Shown here one piece after another: positions 15,772 through 23,690 of a DNA stretch of 47,070 nucleotides. The notes under the pieces are model-generated. The model was not told the origin of the DNA. It saw nothing but the letters and a program-made list of their open reading frames with translations, and did no database searches. The position numbers were made by a program, and so were the translations under genes. The stretch's first letter is position 1, and each line of letters opens with the position of its first letter. Source of the stretch: an uncultured Chryseobacterium sp. (GTDB lineage: Bacteria; Bacteroidota; Bacteroidia; Flavobacteriales; Weeksellaceae); assembly GCA_913775525.1 (NCBI GenBank), contig CAJYLH010000025.1, forward strand, positions 1 to 47,070. Direction: 5' to 3'.

Positions 15772-16722
15772 TTAATATCTATAACCTCTGTGGTTAATGA
15801 AGTTATCAAAGTTATATCCTAATCCGATCATAAAGCTGTTACCGCCATACTGCTGGATATCAGACAACCCGATGTTGTAGGTTGCTCCCACCATAAATTT
15901 GTTGAATCTTACCTTAACTACCGGTGCTACCTGTAGCTGCTGGCTGTCAAATCTGTTCTGAACAGATCTGTAGTTCACTCCGAAAGAGAATGAGTTGATG
16001 TCATTAAAGAACGTAGCCATTAAGTTATAGTCAATCGTTCTCGTAGAATTCGTATTCAGGTTGATCAATGCAGACGGAGTAACGTACATATTGTCTGCGA
16101 AGTGCCAGTCATATCCTAAATTTAAGAAAAATTTGATCGGCGAAGGCTCACGTCCGTTGATGATCGATTCGTCATTGGTAAGGGCGATATCATTCACGGA
16201 AACCCCGGCAAAGATATTCCTGTAAGTTGCCGCCACCCCGAAGTTGGCATAAGCCATGAAAATATTGCTTTCGCTTCCCTGCAATAAAGGATCGGAAGCA
16301 TCTTCAGTATTAATTTTGGAGTAATCAAAATTCATGTTGTAAAAGCTAACGCTCGTACCGAAAGAGAACTGGTCTTTTCTGTCTCCTTCGCTGCTAAGAG
16401 GAATAAAATATGAAGCACCCGCTGTAATACCTCCCGCAGAAATAGGCCCGTTGCTGTCTCTGAACACAGAAATACCGGCTCCAACCCTATCAAAAATATT
16501 CGCATTGATCCCTACTGACTGTACATTAGGAGATTCGCTGAACTTGGTAAATTGCTGCTGATAGTTGAGGTTGAGCTGAACGTAATCTGTTTTTCCGTAT
16601 TGTGCCGGGTTGAACAGAAACTCACCATCCAAAAGATATTGTTGATAGTATGGTAATGTTTCTTGTGCTTTGTATGCATTTGACAAAAGAGCTAAACATA
16701 CGATAGCATATAGTTTTCTCAT
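15772..16722 (-). CDS. PorP/SprF-family type IX secretion-associated outer-membrane protein
   Basis: 316 residues from ATG 16722 (MRKLYAIVCLALLSNAYKAQ, signal peptide); an upstream in-frame TTG at 16740 is unlikely. The start of the mature protein, QETLPYYQQYLLDGEFLFNPAQYG, is the classic PorP/SprF opening (Y-QY-N-PA-G), followed by amphipathic strands of an outer-membrane barrel (GVGINANIFDRVGAGISVF-like, FSFGVNYR) and terminal GLGYNF. PorP links PorK/N to the outer membrane in T9SS; PorP-like paralogues also anchor cargo such as SprB. Standing apart from porKLMN, this is probably a paralogue. A TATATTTG box lies 23 bases upstream. Confidence 0.88.
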   Translation of the reverse strand: MRKLYAIVCLALLSNAYKAQETLPYYQQYLLDGEFLFNPAQYGKTDYVQLNLNYQQQFTKFSESPNVQSVGINANIFDRVGAGISVFRDSNGPISAGGITAGASYFIPLSSEGDRKDQFSFGTSVSFYNMNFDYSKINTEDASDPLLQGSESNIFMAYANFGVAATYRNIFAGVSVNDIALTNDESIINGREPSPIKFFLNLGYDWHFADNMYVTPSALINLNTNSTRTIDYNLMATFFNDINSFSFGVNYRSVQNRFDSQQLQVAPVVKVRFNKFMVGATYNIGLSDIQQYGGNSFMIGLGYNFDNFINHRGYRY

Positions 16723-16745
16723 AACAAATCTTGATTTCAATTCAA

Positions 16746-16753
16746 CAAATATA
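16746..16753 (-). promoter_or_regulatory. Predicted -7 promoter box of the PorP-like gene
   Basis: Minus-strand TATATTTG in the gap between the rluD-like stop (16774) and the ATG at 16722. Confidence 0.5.
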
Positions 16754-16773
16754 AAAAAATTCTCAATATATTT

Positions 16774-17838
16774 TTAGTTTTCCAAATAATTTCTCCATTT
16801 TTTTACAGCATCCGCCATATCTTGCGGCATTGGACTCTCGAAATATAATTCCTTTTTTGTGGTAGGATGAATAAACCCTAAAGTATGGGCATGAAGCGCA
16901 TGCCTGGGCAGGATTTCAAATACATTTTTAATGAACTGCCTGTACTTTGGGAGATTAACGCCCCGCAGCGGCGTATGGCCTTCATACCGTTCATCATTGA
17001 ACAACGTATGGCCGATGTGCCTGAAGTGCGCCCTGATCTGGTGGGTACGCCCCGTTTCCAGCTTACATTCCACCCAGGTCATGTAACGGAAACGCTCCAG
17101 TACTTTATAATGGGTAACGGCATGTTTTCCCTGGCTGCCGTCCTCATAAACGGACATCTGCATCCTGTTTTTAGGGTGCCGCCCGATGTGTCCCCGGATC
17201 GTTCCTTCATCTTCCTGCATATTTCCCCACACAAAAGCCCAGTACAGCCTCTTGGTCGTACGGTTGAAGAATTGCTTGGCCAGAAAGCTCAGCGCATATT
17301 CAGTTTTGGCAATGACCAGCAGGCCGGAAGTATCTTTATCAATCCTGTGGACAAGTCCTACCCTGTCCAGGTCAGATTTCTCATTGTTCTTTTCAAAATG
17401 GTATGCCAATGCATTCACCAGGGTCCCGTCCCAGTTCCCGAATCCCGGATGCACAACCATCCCGGCTTCTTTATCCACCACCACAAGGTCGTCATCTTCA
17501 TAGATGATATTGATGGGAATATCCTGAGGGATGATCACATTTTCCCGCGGAGGATGTGCCAGCAGCACAGAGATCTGATCTCCGGGTTTCACGCGGTAAT
17601 TCTGCTTTACGGCGTTGCCGTTCACCACCACGTTGCCCGCGCGGCAGGTCTGTGAGATTTTATTCCTGGATGAATTCTGGCGGTAGATCAGCAGGAACTT
17701 ATCAATCCGCAATGGTTCCTGGTTTTTGTCTACACTGATATTAAGATGTTCATACAGGCCTTTGTTTTCTTCATCAAGATCTATATATCCGGGATCTGAT
17801 AATTCCTCTTCTAAAAAATCTTCGTTATCTTCAGTCAT
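16774..17838 (-). CDS. rluD: RluA/RluD-family 23S rRNA pseudouridine synthase
   Basis: 354 residues. An acidic N-terminus is followed by an S4 RNA-binding domain (LRIDKFLLIYRQNSSRNKISQ to GDQISVLL, residues 44-93) and the catalytic domain with motif GLVHRIDKDTSGLLVIAK (catalytic Asp167). Further blocks: TRLYWAFVWG, and CKLETGRTHQIRAHFRHIGH. S4 plus this catalytic domain is the RluD/RluC arrangement; RluD modifies helix 69 of 23S rRNA. The exact target is inferred. A hairpin sits 20-50 bases upstream. Confidence 0.93.
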   Translation of the reverse strand: MTEDNEDFLEEELSDPGYIDLDEENKGLYEHLNISVDKNQEPLRIDKFLLIYRQNSSRNKISQTCRAGNVVVNGNAVKQNYRVKPGDQISVLLAHPPRENVIIPQDIPINIIYEDDDLVVVDKEAGMVVHPGFGNWDGTLVNALAYHFEKNNEKSDLDRVGLVHRIDKDTSGLLVIAKTEYALSFLAKQFFNRTTKRLYWAFVWGNMQEDEGTIRGHIGRHPKNRMQMSVYEDGSQGKHAVTHYKVLERFRYMTWVECKLETGRTHQIRAHFRHIGHTLFNDERYEGHTPLRGVNLPKYRQFIKNVFEILPRHALHAHTLGFIHPTTKKELYFESPMPQDMADAVKKWRNYLEN

Positions 17839-17853
17839 TTTACTGGTATTTTA

Positions 17854-17889
17854 CACAAAAGGCCTCAACAGAATGCAGTTGAAGCCTTT
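17854..17889 (-). terminator. Hairpin between PASTA and rluD-like genes
   Basis: Arms 17858-17869 and 17878-17889 form a 12-bp stem with one G-U pair on the minus-strand RNA and an 8-base loop, followed by a weak T-rich tail. Probably a terminator or attenuator between the two genes. Confidence 0.5.
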
Positions 17890-17913
17890 GATTAAATTTA
17901 GCCGGCAGCGTTT

Positions 17914-19017
17914 TTATTCTACAACTACTTTTTTAGGCTTTTGCTTTTGTGAAGGCTGCTGTGATGAAGAAGCCGTTTTCACTGCTGATGTATTGTTCCC
18001 GGAATTCCCTCCGGTATTCGCCGTGGTCTTCGGTTTATTATTCTCTGATGTTCCGGCCGGCCTGGAAGTTCCTGTTTTAGGCGTTTCCGTCCTTACGGCA
18101 GGTTCAGCTGTTTTCGGGACTTCTCTCCTCGGAGCCGGAGCCGGGGTCACAGGCTCATAGGTGGGTTCCTGATGGGCAGGAATTTCCTGGTACTGGATTG
18201 GCGGCAGTCCGGTATCCACCTTCATTCGGTATGTAGCGTTCAGCTGTTCTATTTTGTCCCTCAGCTCAGCCGGGGTTTTCTTACTGGCCCAAAGATCGAT
18301 CTGCATTCCCTGGTCCCTCATATCTCCTGACGCCGGATCCTGGTAATAGATGATATCTGATTCATCCCTTCCTCCGTCTTCGTGATCTACGAGCCCCACC
18401 TCAAAAAGGCTTCTGGCGATAACGGACCTTGCTTCTTTCACGGTAAGCCCTACCACATTCGGAATGGAAATATTCCTCATCGGCCCGGAACCTAACACAA
18501 CATCCACCATAGAGAACCTGGGTACAAGAGATCCCGGCTTGATGGGATTTCCTTTGTAAAGGATCCTGAGCACCGCATCTTTCTGGATGCTCGGCTCAAA
18601 GATGGTATCGCCGATTTTCAGTCCTACCTGGTCCAGCCTCTGGAAGGCAAGTCCTGAATATTTGTTTACCACATCCGGAATCGCTACCGGAGCCCAAGTT
18701 TTCGGATTAACCATTACTTGTATCAATGCATCTGGTTTAACACGGGAATATGGTAAAGGATATACTTTTAAAACTTGATAAGGTTTATACTTAGGATCAT
18801 AGTTAAAACTATCAATTTTATATTTTAAACTAGCGTCATCTAAAACTTTTACCGCTTCTTGTGCCGTCATATTCATTACATTGGGAACAGGAATTTCCTG
18901 ACCATGATCGGTATAATATTCCAGCCAGCGGAACGTAAGCCATATCAGCCCCACAAAAACTCCGATCGCCACTAATAAGTTCAGTAAAACTTTCCAGTTG
19001 AAAAGTGATTTAAGCAT
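17914..19017 (-). CDS. Membrane-anchored PASTA-domain protein
   Basis: 367 residues. One N-terminal membrane helix (VLLNLLVAIGVFVGLIWLTF) places the rest in the periplasm. Three PASTA-type repeats follow: IPVPNVMNMTAQEAVKVLDD (about 41-110), VAIPDVVNKYSGLAFQRLDQVGL (112-180), and SIPNVVGLTVKEARSVIARS (185-250). The last ~90 residues are a Pro/Thr/Lys-rich linker. PASTA modules bind peptidoglycan or muropeptides; here there is no attached kinase or transpeptidase. It is divergent from ddl, fitting a cell-wall role. The DNA of the first PASTA repeat (about 18715-18890) is more AT-rich than the rest. Confidence 0.87.
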   Translation of the reverse strand: MLKSLFNWKVLLNLLVAIGVFVGLIWLTFRWLEYYTDHGQEIPVPNVMNMTAQEAVKVLDDASLKYKIDSFNYDPKYKPYQVLKVYPLPYSRVKPDALIQVMVNPKTWAPVAIPDVVNKYSGLAFQRLDQVGLKIGDTIFEPSIQKDAVLRILYKGNPIKPGSLVPRFSMVDVVLGSGPMRNISIPNVVGLTVKEARSVIARSLFEVGLVDHEDGGRDESDIIYYQDPASGDMRDQGMQIDLWASKKTPAELRDKIEQLNATYRMKVDTGLPPIQYQEIPAHQEPTYEPVTPAPAPRREVPKTAEPAVRTETPKTGTSRPAGTSENNKPKTTANTGGNSGNNTSAVKTASSSQQPSQKQKPKKVVVE

Positions 19018-19042
19018 ACTTAAAATACTTTAATTATAGCAG

Positions 19043-19050
19043 CAAAGATA
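19043..19050 (-). promoter_or_regulatory. Predicted -7 promoter box of the PASTA gene
   Basis: Minus-strand TATCTTTG, 25 bases before the ATG at 19017. Confidence 0.45.
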
Positions 19051-19123
19051 ACCAATAATTTTATATTGCAGTTTTTCTTTGCCACATTTCATTTTTCGTC
19101 CCAAAATTTACCTGCGTGCTCTA

Positions 19124-19150
19124 TTGCATTAGGTAAAATCATTAAATTTG
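19124..19150 (+). promoter_or_regulatory. Predicted ddl promoter
   Basis: -33-like TTG at 19124-19126, 16-base spacer, -7 box TAAATTTG at 19143-19150, 20 bases before the ATG. The spacer is slightly short. Confidence 0.5.
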
Positions 19151-19170
19151 CTCATTGATATGACAGTATT

Positions 19171-20163
19171 ATGAGCAAAAAAAGCGTTGCCGTAGTAATG
19201 GGAGGCCATTCTGACGAATATGTGGTTTCTCTTAAAAGCGGACAGTTGATCTACGATTCTTTAGACAGAAATCTTTACGATGTTTACAAAGTGGTTATTC
19301 TTAGAGATGATTGGTATTTCCTGGATGAACAAGGTCAGAAACTCCCGATTAACAAAGGAGATTTTTCAGTTACACTCAGTTCGGGACAGCATCTGAAGTT
19401 TGATGTCTGCTTCAATATCATCCACGGGGCACCCGGAGAAAACGGAGTTTTGCAGGCCTATTGGGATGCCATCAGCCAGGTATATACCGGTTGTGATTTT
19501 TACCAGAGTGCGCTGACCTTCAATAAAAAAGACACTCTTGCCGTACTGTCGAAATATGGCATTCCTTCTGCAAAAAGCGTTTACCTCAGAAAAGGGGAAA
19601 CCATCAATGCAGAAGAAATCATCCTTGAACTTGGGCTTCCGGTATTCGTTAAGCCGAACCAGTCCGGTTCTTCGCTGGGTATTTCAAAAGTAAAAGAGCT
19701 TTCTGAACTATTACCGGCGACTGAAGTGGCCTTTAAAGAAGACCATGAAATCCTGATTGAAAGTTTTCTGGATGGGATGGAAGTCTCTGTAGGCGTAGTC
19801 GACTTTAAAGATGAAACCGTTGTGCTCGGCATCACAGAAATCGTTCCACAAAACGAATTCTTCGATTATGAAGCAAAATATGAAGGCGCTTCCGAAGAAA
19901 TTACTCCAGCCAGGATTGACGAGGAAACGAGAAAAAGAGTGGAAAACATCGCAAAAAAAGCCTATGATTCCCTAGGCATGAGCGGTTTTTCCCGAAGTGA
20001 ATTCATCTTAATGGATGACATTCCATACATGCTGGAAATGAATACCAATCCCGGATTCTCCCCTGCCAGCATCCTGCCGCAGCAGGCACGGCATTATGGA
20101 ATTTCCATTGCTGACCTGTGCGGAAATGAAGTTGAAAAAGCATTAAACAAGAATAAAAAATAA
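19171..20163 (+). CDS. ddl: D-alanine--D-alanine ligase
   Basis: 330 residues. Joins two D-Ala with ATP to make the dipeptide of peptidoglycan precursors. N-terminus VAVVMGGHSDEYVVSLKSG is the ligase signature; the ATP-grasp domain has LPVFVKPNQSGSSLGISKV, HEILIESFLDGMEVSVGVV, and the Mg-binding FILMDDIPYMLEMNTNPGFSPASILPQQA. Length is usual for DdlA/DdlB types. Divergent from the PASTA gene; coaD follows after 100 bases. Confidence 0.97.
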   Translation: MSKKSVAVVMGGHSDEYVVSLKSGQLIYDSLDRNLYDVYKVVILRDDWYFLDEQGQKLPINKGDFSVTLSSGQHLKFDVCFNIIHGAPGENGVLQAYWDAISQVYTGCDFYQSALTFNKKDTLAVLSKYGIPSAKSVYLRKGETINAEEIILELGLPVFVKPNQSGSSLGISKVKELSELLPATEVAFKEDHEILIESFLDGMEVSVGVVDFKDETVVLGITEIVPQNEFFDYEAKYEGASEEITPARIDEETRKRVENIAKKAYDSLGMSGFSRSEFILMDDIPYMLEMNTNPGFSPASILPQQARHYGISIADLCGNEVEKALNKNKK

Positions 20164-20263
20164 CGTATTTAAAAAGTAAGCACAGATCATCTGTTAAATA
20201 CTATCGCTGACAGACGGATTTTTTCCCTCATTATTCATAACTTGTAATTTATAAATACTGCGC

Positions 20264-20728
20264 ATGAAAATTGCTGTTTTTCCGGGATCGTTTGATCCTA
20301 TTACTTTAGGACATTACGATATCATAGAACGGGCAGCCCCGCTTTTCGATAAGCTGATTATAGCGATCGGGCAGAATTCCCAGAAAAAATACATGTTCCC
20401 GCTGGAAAAAAGAATGGAATTCATCCAAAATTCCGTTGCCGAATTCCCTAATGTGGAAGTGGATTATTTCGAGGGCCTTACGGTCGATTACTGTTTTGAG
20501 AAGGATGCACAATATATTATCCGCGGCCTGAGGAATCCGGCAGATTTTGAATTTGAAAAAGCCATTGCCCATACCAACAGGACCTTGGCCCATAAAAAAC
20601 TGGAAACAGTTTTCCTGCTGACCTCCTCCGGAAAATCGTTCATCAGCAGCAGCATCGTCCGGGAAATCCTCAACCACGGCGGAGAATATGAGCTGCTGGT
20701 CCCGGATTCGGTGAGAGTTGAAAAATGA
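20264..20728 (+). CDS. coaD: Phosphopantetheine adenylyltransferase
   Basis: 154 residues. Fourth step of CoA biosynthesis, adenylating 4'-phosphopantetheine. Nucleotidyltransferase motif FPGSFDPITLGHYDII (T/HxGH, residues 14-17), IGQNSQKKYMFPLEKR, IRGLRNPADFEFEKAIAHTNR, and ISSSIVRE are intact. The TGA stop (20726-20728) is also the first part of an ATGAGTAATGAG repeat, so a repeat insertion may have set the present C-terminus. Confidence 0.97.
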   Translation: MKIAVFPGSFDPITLGHYDIIERAAPLFDKLIIAIGQNSQKKYMFPLEKRMEFIQNSVAEFPNVEVDYFEGLTVDYCFEKDAQYIIRGLRNPADFEFEKAIAHTNRTLAHKKLETVFLLTSSGKSFISSSIVREILNHGGEYELLVPDSVRVEK

Positions 20729-20764
20729 GTAATGAGCAATAAATAATGAGTAATTTTTACCCAT
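20725..20764. repeat. Left ATGAGTAAT-type repeat flank
   Basis: Contains ATGAGTAATGAG and again AATGAGTAAT within 30 bases, starting at the coaD stop and reaching the start of the four-helix-bundle pseudogene. The complement ATTACTCAT occurs on the other side of the pseudogene. Confidence 0.75.
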
Positions 20765-21130
20765 ATGGATTTTAATCAGATATTTAGAGACCGGACTAAG
20801 AATTTTTCTCTTTCAGTTATTAAATCCATATCATCATTACCATATTCAGATGCTCTTTCAGTAATCAGAAAACAAATTATAAGATCGTCGACTTCCGTTG
20901 CTGCCAATTACTGAGCGCTCTCAAGAGCCAGATCAGAAAAAGAAAGGTTTGCTAAAGCCTGTATTGTTGTTGAAGAAATAGACGAAACTCAATTTTGGTT
21001 AGAAATTATTGAGGAACTAAATTATTTAGACCCTGAAATAATTTCTTATTTAAAACAGGAATGTGAAGAATTAGTAAAAGTAATGACCTCTTATAAATTC
21101 AAATTATCTCAAAATATAAAACCATTATAA
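20765..21130 (+). pseudogene. Four-helix bundle protein (23S rRNA IVP-like), broken by a TGA
   Basis: One frame runs from ATG 20765 to TAA 21130 (121 residues) but is cut by TGA at codon 50 (20912-20914). Around it the protein reads ...SVAANY-stop-ALSRARSEKERFAKA; the family has an Arg here (NYRALSRARS), so one C-to-T change from CGA explains it. Later blocks (IVVEEIDETQFWLEIIEEL, ECEELVKVMTS) match the family. These proteins are encoded in 23S intervening sequences and as stand-alone intergenic genes in Bacteroidota. It is AT-rich and lies within inverted repeats between coaD and the TRIC gene. Readthrough is possible but less likely. Confidence 0.85.
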
Positions 21131-21170
21131 CCCATTATTATTACTCATTACCCATCACTCATTACCCATA
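21131..21170. repeat. Right ATTACTCAT-type repeat flank
   Basis: Carries CCCATTATTATTACTCATTACCC-like sequence with ATTACTCAT at 21140-21148 and further CACTCATTACCCAT; this is the inverted counterpart of the left flank. Confidence 0.75.
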
Positions 21171-21174
21171 AAAA

Positions 21175-21807
21175 ATGCACGAACAGTTCAATTTTGCCAT
21201 AGAAGTCCTTGGAACCATTTCCTTTTCCATGTCGGGGAGTTTTGCCGCCATGCAGAAACGGCTGGATCCTTTCGGGGTGCTGATCATTGCCTTCGTGACT
21301 TCCGTGGGAGGCGGAACCGTACGGGACCTGCTGCTGGACATTCCTGTATTCTGGATGCATGACCTGTTTACCTGCGCCATTATCCTGGCGACGAGCATTT
21401 TCACCATGATTTTTAAATCCCTGGAAAAAAATTTCCAGGTTACGCTGTTTATTTTTGACAGTTTCGGGTTGGGATTATTCACCATCATTGGTGTCCAAAA
21501 GGGCCTGCATGCAGATATCCATCCTCTGATCTGCATAGGGCTGGGAACCATCACCGGCTGTTTCGGGGGTATTATCCGGGATATCCTGCTCAACAGGATT
21601 CCGCTGATCTTCAGGAAAGAGATTTATGCTACGGCCTGTATTGTGGGCGGATCCGCTTTTTTGCTGATGACTAAATTCAGTCCCTTTACCTATACGTTCA
21701 TTCAGATTTTCACCATCCTCCTGATTGTGGCCATACGAACACTGGCCGTAAAATACCACTGGCAGATCCCCAAATTCTACGGGTACGACCATAATGCTGA
21801 AATGTAG
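21175..21807 (+). CDS. TRIC-type (UPF0126) cation channel family membrane protein
   Basis: 210 residues, about seven hydrophobic helices. Two internal repeats each carry the family's glycine-rich motif: SVGGGTVRDLLL (residues 44-54) and FGGIIRDILL (about residue 125). These match bacterial homologues of trimeric intracellular cation channels (YicG/YadS-like). Ion selectivity is unknown. It directly follows the repeat-flanked pseudogene and ends at a bidirectional terminator. Confidence 0.9.
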   Translation: MHEQFNFAIEVLGTISFSMSGSFAAMQKRLDPFGVLIIAFVTSVGGGTVRDLLLDIPVFWMHDLFTCAIILATSIFTMIFKSLEKNFQVTLFIFDSFGLGLFTIIGVQKGLHADIHPLICIGLGTITGCFGGIIRDILLNRIPLIFRKEIYATACIVGGSAFLLMTKFSPFTYTFIQIFTILLIVAIRTLAVKYHWQIPKFYGYDHNAEM

Positions 21808-21821
21808 ATTACCATTACAGA

Positions 21822-21850
21822 AAAAGCATCTGAAAAGATCAGATGCTTTT
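21822..21850 (+). terminator. Bidirectional terminator between TRIC and TPR-like genes
   Basis: Stem AAAAGCATCTGA/TCAGATGCTTTT (21822-21833 with 21839-21850), 5-base loop, T-rich on both sides; the two genes converge here. Confidence 0.88.
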
Positions 21851-21871
21851 GTATTTTATGGTGAATTCTTA

Positions 21872-22438
21872 TTAGAATTTCCCTCTGTTCCTCATATTGG
21901 GATTGTGCATATGCTTCTGCATGGTCGGCATCTTCATCTGGTCTTTCATCATTTTGATCTGGTCGGTCATCATGCCTGCGCTGTCAAGCCTTTTAGCCTC
22001 ATCAAGCAGTTTCTGCCCCTCCTGCCTTCTTCCTTTGGAAATAGCCGCCGCCGCGAGGTTTAAGGTAGCCATAGCCCTGTCGTGCTTCATATTCAGTCCA
22101 TATTCAAGGGCTTTTCTCATCAGGGGTTCAACTTTTGTAGGATGTTCCTGTGCCAAGGTCAGGCCTTGCAGGTAATGAAAATATCCATACTGAGACTGAT
22201 GGAGCTGCGCCTTATAGTTGGTGATTCCTTTCAGCCATTCCGCTGCTTTCTCCATATTCTGCTTTCTGAGCTGCCAGAAGGCAAGCAGGATGTATTCGTT
22301 TTTGAAGAAAAGCAGGATCGGCACTGCAGCCAGCAGGAACACTACGATTCCCCAGCCCAGGTTTCTGGTAAAGATCATCATAGAAAGTCCCGTCAGGATT
22401 AGAACTGCGGCAATGACGATTTTTATGTACTTGTTCAT
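21872..22438 (-). CDS. Membrane protein with TPR-like C-terminal part, function unknown
   Basis: 188 residues. Two membrane helices fill residues 5-45 (IKIVIAAVLILTGLSMMIF and GWGIVVFLLAAVPILLFF). The rest is helical and looks like degenerate TPR repeats (KAAEWLKGITNYKAQLHQSQYGYFHYLQGL, MRKALEYGLNMKHDRAMATLNLAAA, KGRRQEGQKLLDEAKRL), ending in a Met-rich stretch (MKDQMKMPTMQKHMHNPNM). No known function recognised; a scaffolding role is only a guess. A TATCTTTG box is 18 bases upstream. Confidence 0.72.
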   Translation of the reverse strand: MNKYIKIVIAAVLILTGLSMMIFTRNLGWGIVVFLLAAVPILLFFKNEYILLAFWQLRKQNMEKAAEWLKGITNYKAQLHQSQYGYFHYLQGLTLAQEHPTKVEPLMRKALEYGLNMKHDRAMATLNLAAAAISKGRRQEGQKLLDEAKRLDSAGMMTDQIKMMKDQMKMPTMQKHMHNPNMRNRGKF

Positions 22439-22456
22439 TATTAAAATTTAGAATTG

Positions 22457-22464
22457 CAAAGATA
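22457..22464 (-). promoter_or_regulatory. Predicted -7 promoter box of TPR-like gene
   Basis: Minus-strand TATCTTTG, 18 bases before the ATG at 22438. Confidence 0.45.
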
Positions 22465-22491
22465 AATAATTTAGTCCTTAGAAGCTAGTGC

Positions 22492-23007
22492 TTACCGGCC
22501 GGAATTCTGGAGTTCTTCGGTTTTGATTTTTTCAAAAGTCTGAAAACAGAAGCTGTAGGCATGCTTCTCGTCTGCCTCAAAACAGGACTCATCAGTTTTC
22601 AGCCACGTCTTCCCGTCAATATCGGGGAAAAATGTATCTGCCTCGAAGCTGCCGTTCACCCTAGTTACTTCAATCCTGTCTGCAACCTGCATCGTCTGCT
22701 CATAGATTTTCCCGCCTCCGATAATGAATACCTCTTCATCGATCTTTTTAGCAAATTTCACGGCTTCTTTAATGCTGCCTACAATCAGAACCCCTTCTTC
22801 AAACCAGTCCTTTTTTCCGGAAACAATAATATTGGTGCGGTTCGGGAGCGGTTTACCGATGCTTTCATAGGTTTTCCTGCCCATGATCACCGGATGGCCG
22901 GAGGTTATTTCTTTAAAATGTTTCAAATCTTTGGGAAGATGCCACAGCAGCTGGTTTTTGAATCCAATTTCATTGCTGTCTCCCATTGCGACCACCATTG
23001 TTACCAT
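22492..23007 (-). CDS. folA: Dihydrofolate reductase
   Basis: 171 residues from ATG 23007 (MVTMVVAMGDSNEIGFKNQLLWHLPKDLKHFK); a GTG at 23058 would add 17 atypical residues and run over the promoter. NADPH-dependent reduction of dihydrofolate. Motifs: IG-x-N-LLWHLPxDLxHFK with the catalytic acidic position, VIMGRKTYESIGKPLPNRTNIIVS, and FIIGGGKIYEQTM. The late TFFPDIDGKTW is also typical. Divergent from the lemA operon. Confidence 0.96.
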   Translation of the reverse strand: MVTMVVAMGDSNEIGFKNQLLWHLPKDLKHFKEITSGHPVIMGRKTYESIGKPLPNRTNIIVSGKKDWFEEGVLIVGSIKEAVKFAKKIDEEVFIIGGGKIYEQTMQVADRIEVTRVNGSFEADTFFPDIDGKTWLKTDESCFEADEKHAYSFCFQTFEKIKTEELQNSGR

Positions 23008-23022
23008 TAAAATAATTTTCTG

Positions 23023-23030
23023 CAAAATTA
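23023..23030 (-). promoter_or_regulatory. Predicted -7 promoter box of folA
   Basis: Minus-strand TAATTTTG, 15 bases before the folA ATG at 23007. Confidence 0.45.
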
Positions 23031-23042
23031 GCACATAATTTG

Positions 23043-23050
23043 TATATTTG
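23043..23050 (+). promoter_or_regulatory. Predicted -7 promoter box of lemA operon
   Basis: TATATTTG, 31 bases before the lemA ATG and only 12 bases from the folA box, so the two divergent promoters overlap. Confidence 0.5.
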
Positions 23051-23081
23051 GTTGACACAAGGTTTTTAAAAAATATAAACT

Positions 23082-23690
23082 ATGAAAAATAAAGGCTGCC
23101 TGAGTGCAGGAACTATCGGAATTGCACTGGTTGTAATTGTTGTGATTCTTTTCTTCTGGGGTAAAAGTGGCTACAATAATTTTGTAACCCAGGAACAGAA
23201 TGTGAATACCAAATGGTCTAACGTGGAAACGGTGTACCAGAAAAGAGCCAACCTCATCCCGAATCTTGAAAGAACAGTAAAATCATACTCGAAATTTGAG
23301 CAGGAAACCCTTACAAAAGTTGTGGAGGCCCGTTCAAAAGCGACTTCCATCAATATTGACCCTACGAATATGACGCAGCAGGACCTTGCGAAATTCCAGG
23401 CAGCGCAGGGGGAATTGTCAGGAGCACTGAGCAGGTTGATGGCTGTGGTGGAATCCTATCCTAACCTGAAAGCAGATCAGCAGTACATCAACTTCCAGAG
23501 GGAGTATACCGCTATTGAGAACAGCATCAGGACCGAAACGGTATATTACAATGCAGCAGCACAGGAATACAATACGACGATTAAAAAATTCCCGAATAAT
23601 ATCCTGGCTAACTTTACCAATTTTAAAGAGAAACCATACTTCAAAGCAGATGCAGGTGCTGAAAAGGCCCCTGAAGTTTTCTCAGAATAA
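23082..23690 (+). CDS. LemA family membrane protein
   Basis: 202 residues. One N-terminal membrane helix (IGIALVVIVVILFFW) then the LemA core: YNNFVTQEQNVNTKWSNVETVYQKRANLIPNLERTVKSYSKFEQ and the C-terminal NFQREYTAIENSIRTETVYYNAAAQEYNTTIKKFPNNI. LemA proteins have a long helical-bundle periplasmic domain of unknown biochemical role. Starts a three-gene operon with two TPM-domain genes; its stop overlaps the next ATG by one base. Confidence 0.93.
   Translation: MKNKGCLSAGTIGIALVVIVVILFFWGKSGYNNFVTQEQNVNTKWSNVETVYQKRANLIPNLERTVKSYSKFEQETLTKVVEARSKATSINIDPTNMTQQDLAKFQAAQGELSGALSRLMAVVESYPNLKADQQYINFQREYTAIENSIRTETVYYNAAAQEYNTTIKKFPNNILANFTNFKEKPYFKADAGAEKAPEVFSE

Noticed and set aside
16723-16740. 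Upstream TTG start for the PorP-like gene
   Set aside because: An ATG at 16722 gives a clean signal peptide and is preceded by a promoter box at a proper distance.
23008-23058. GTG start 51 bases upstream for folA
   Set aside because: The added residues are not found in dihydrofolate reductases and the region contains the divergent promoters.
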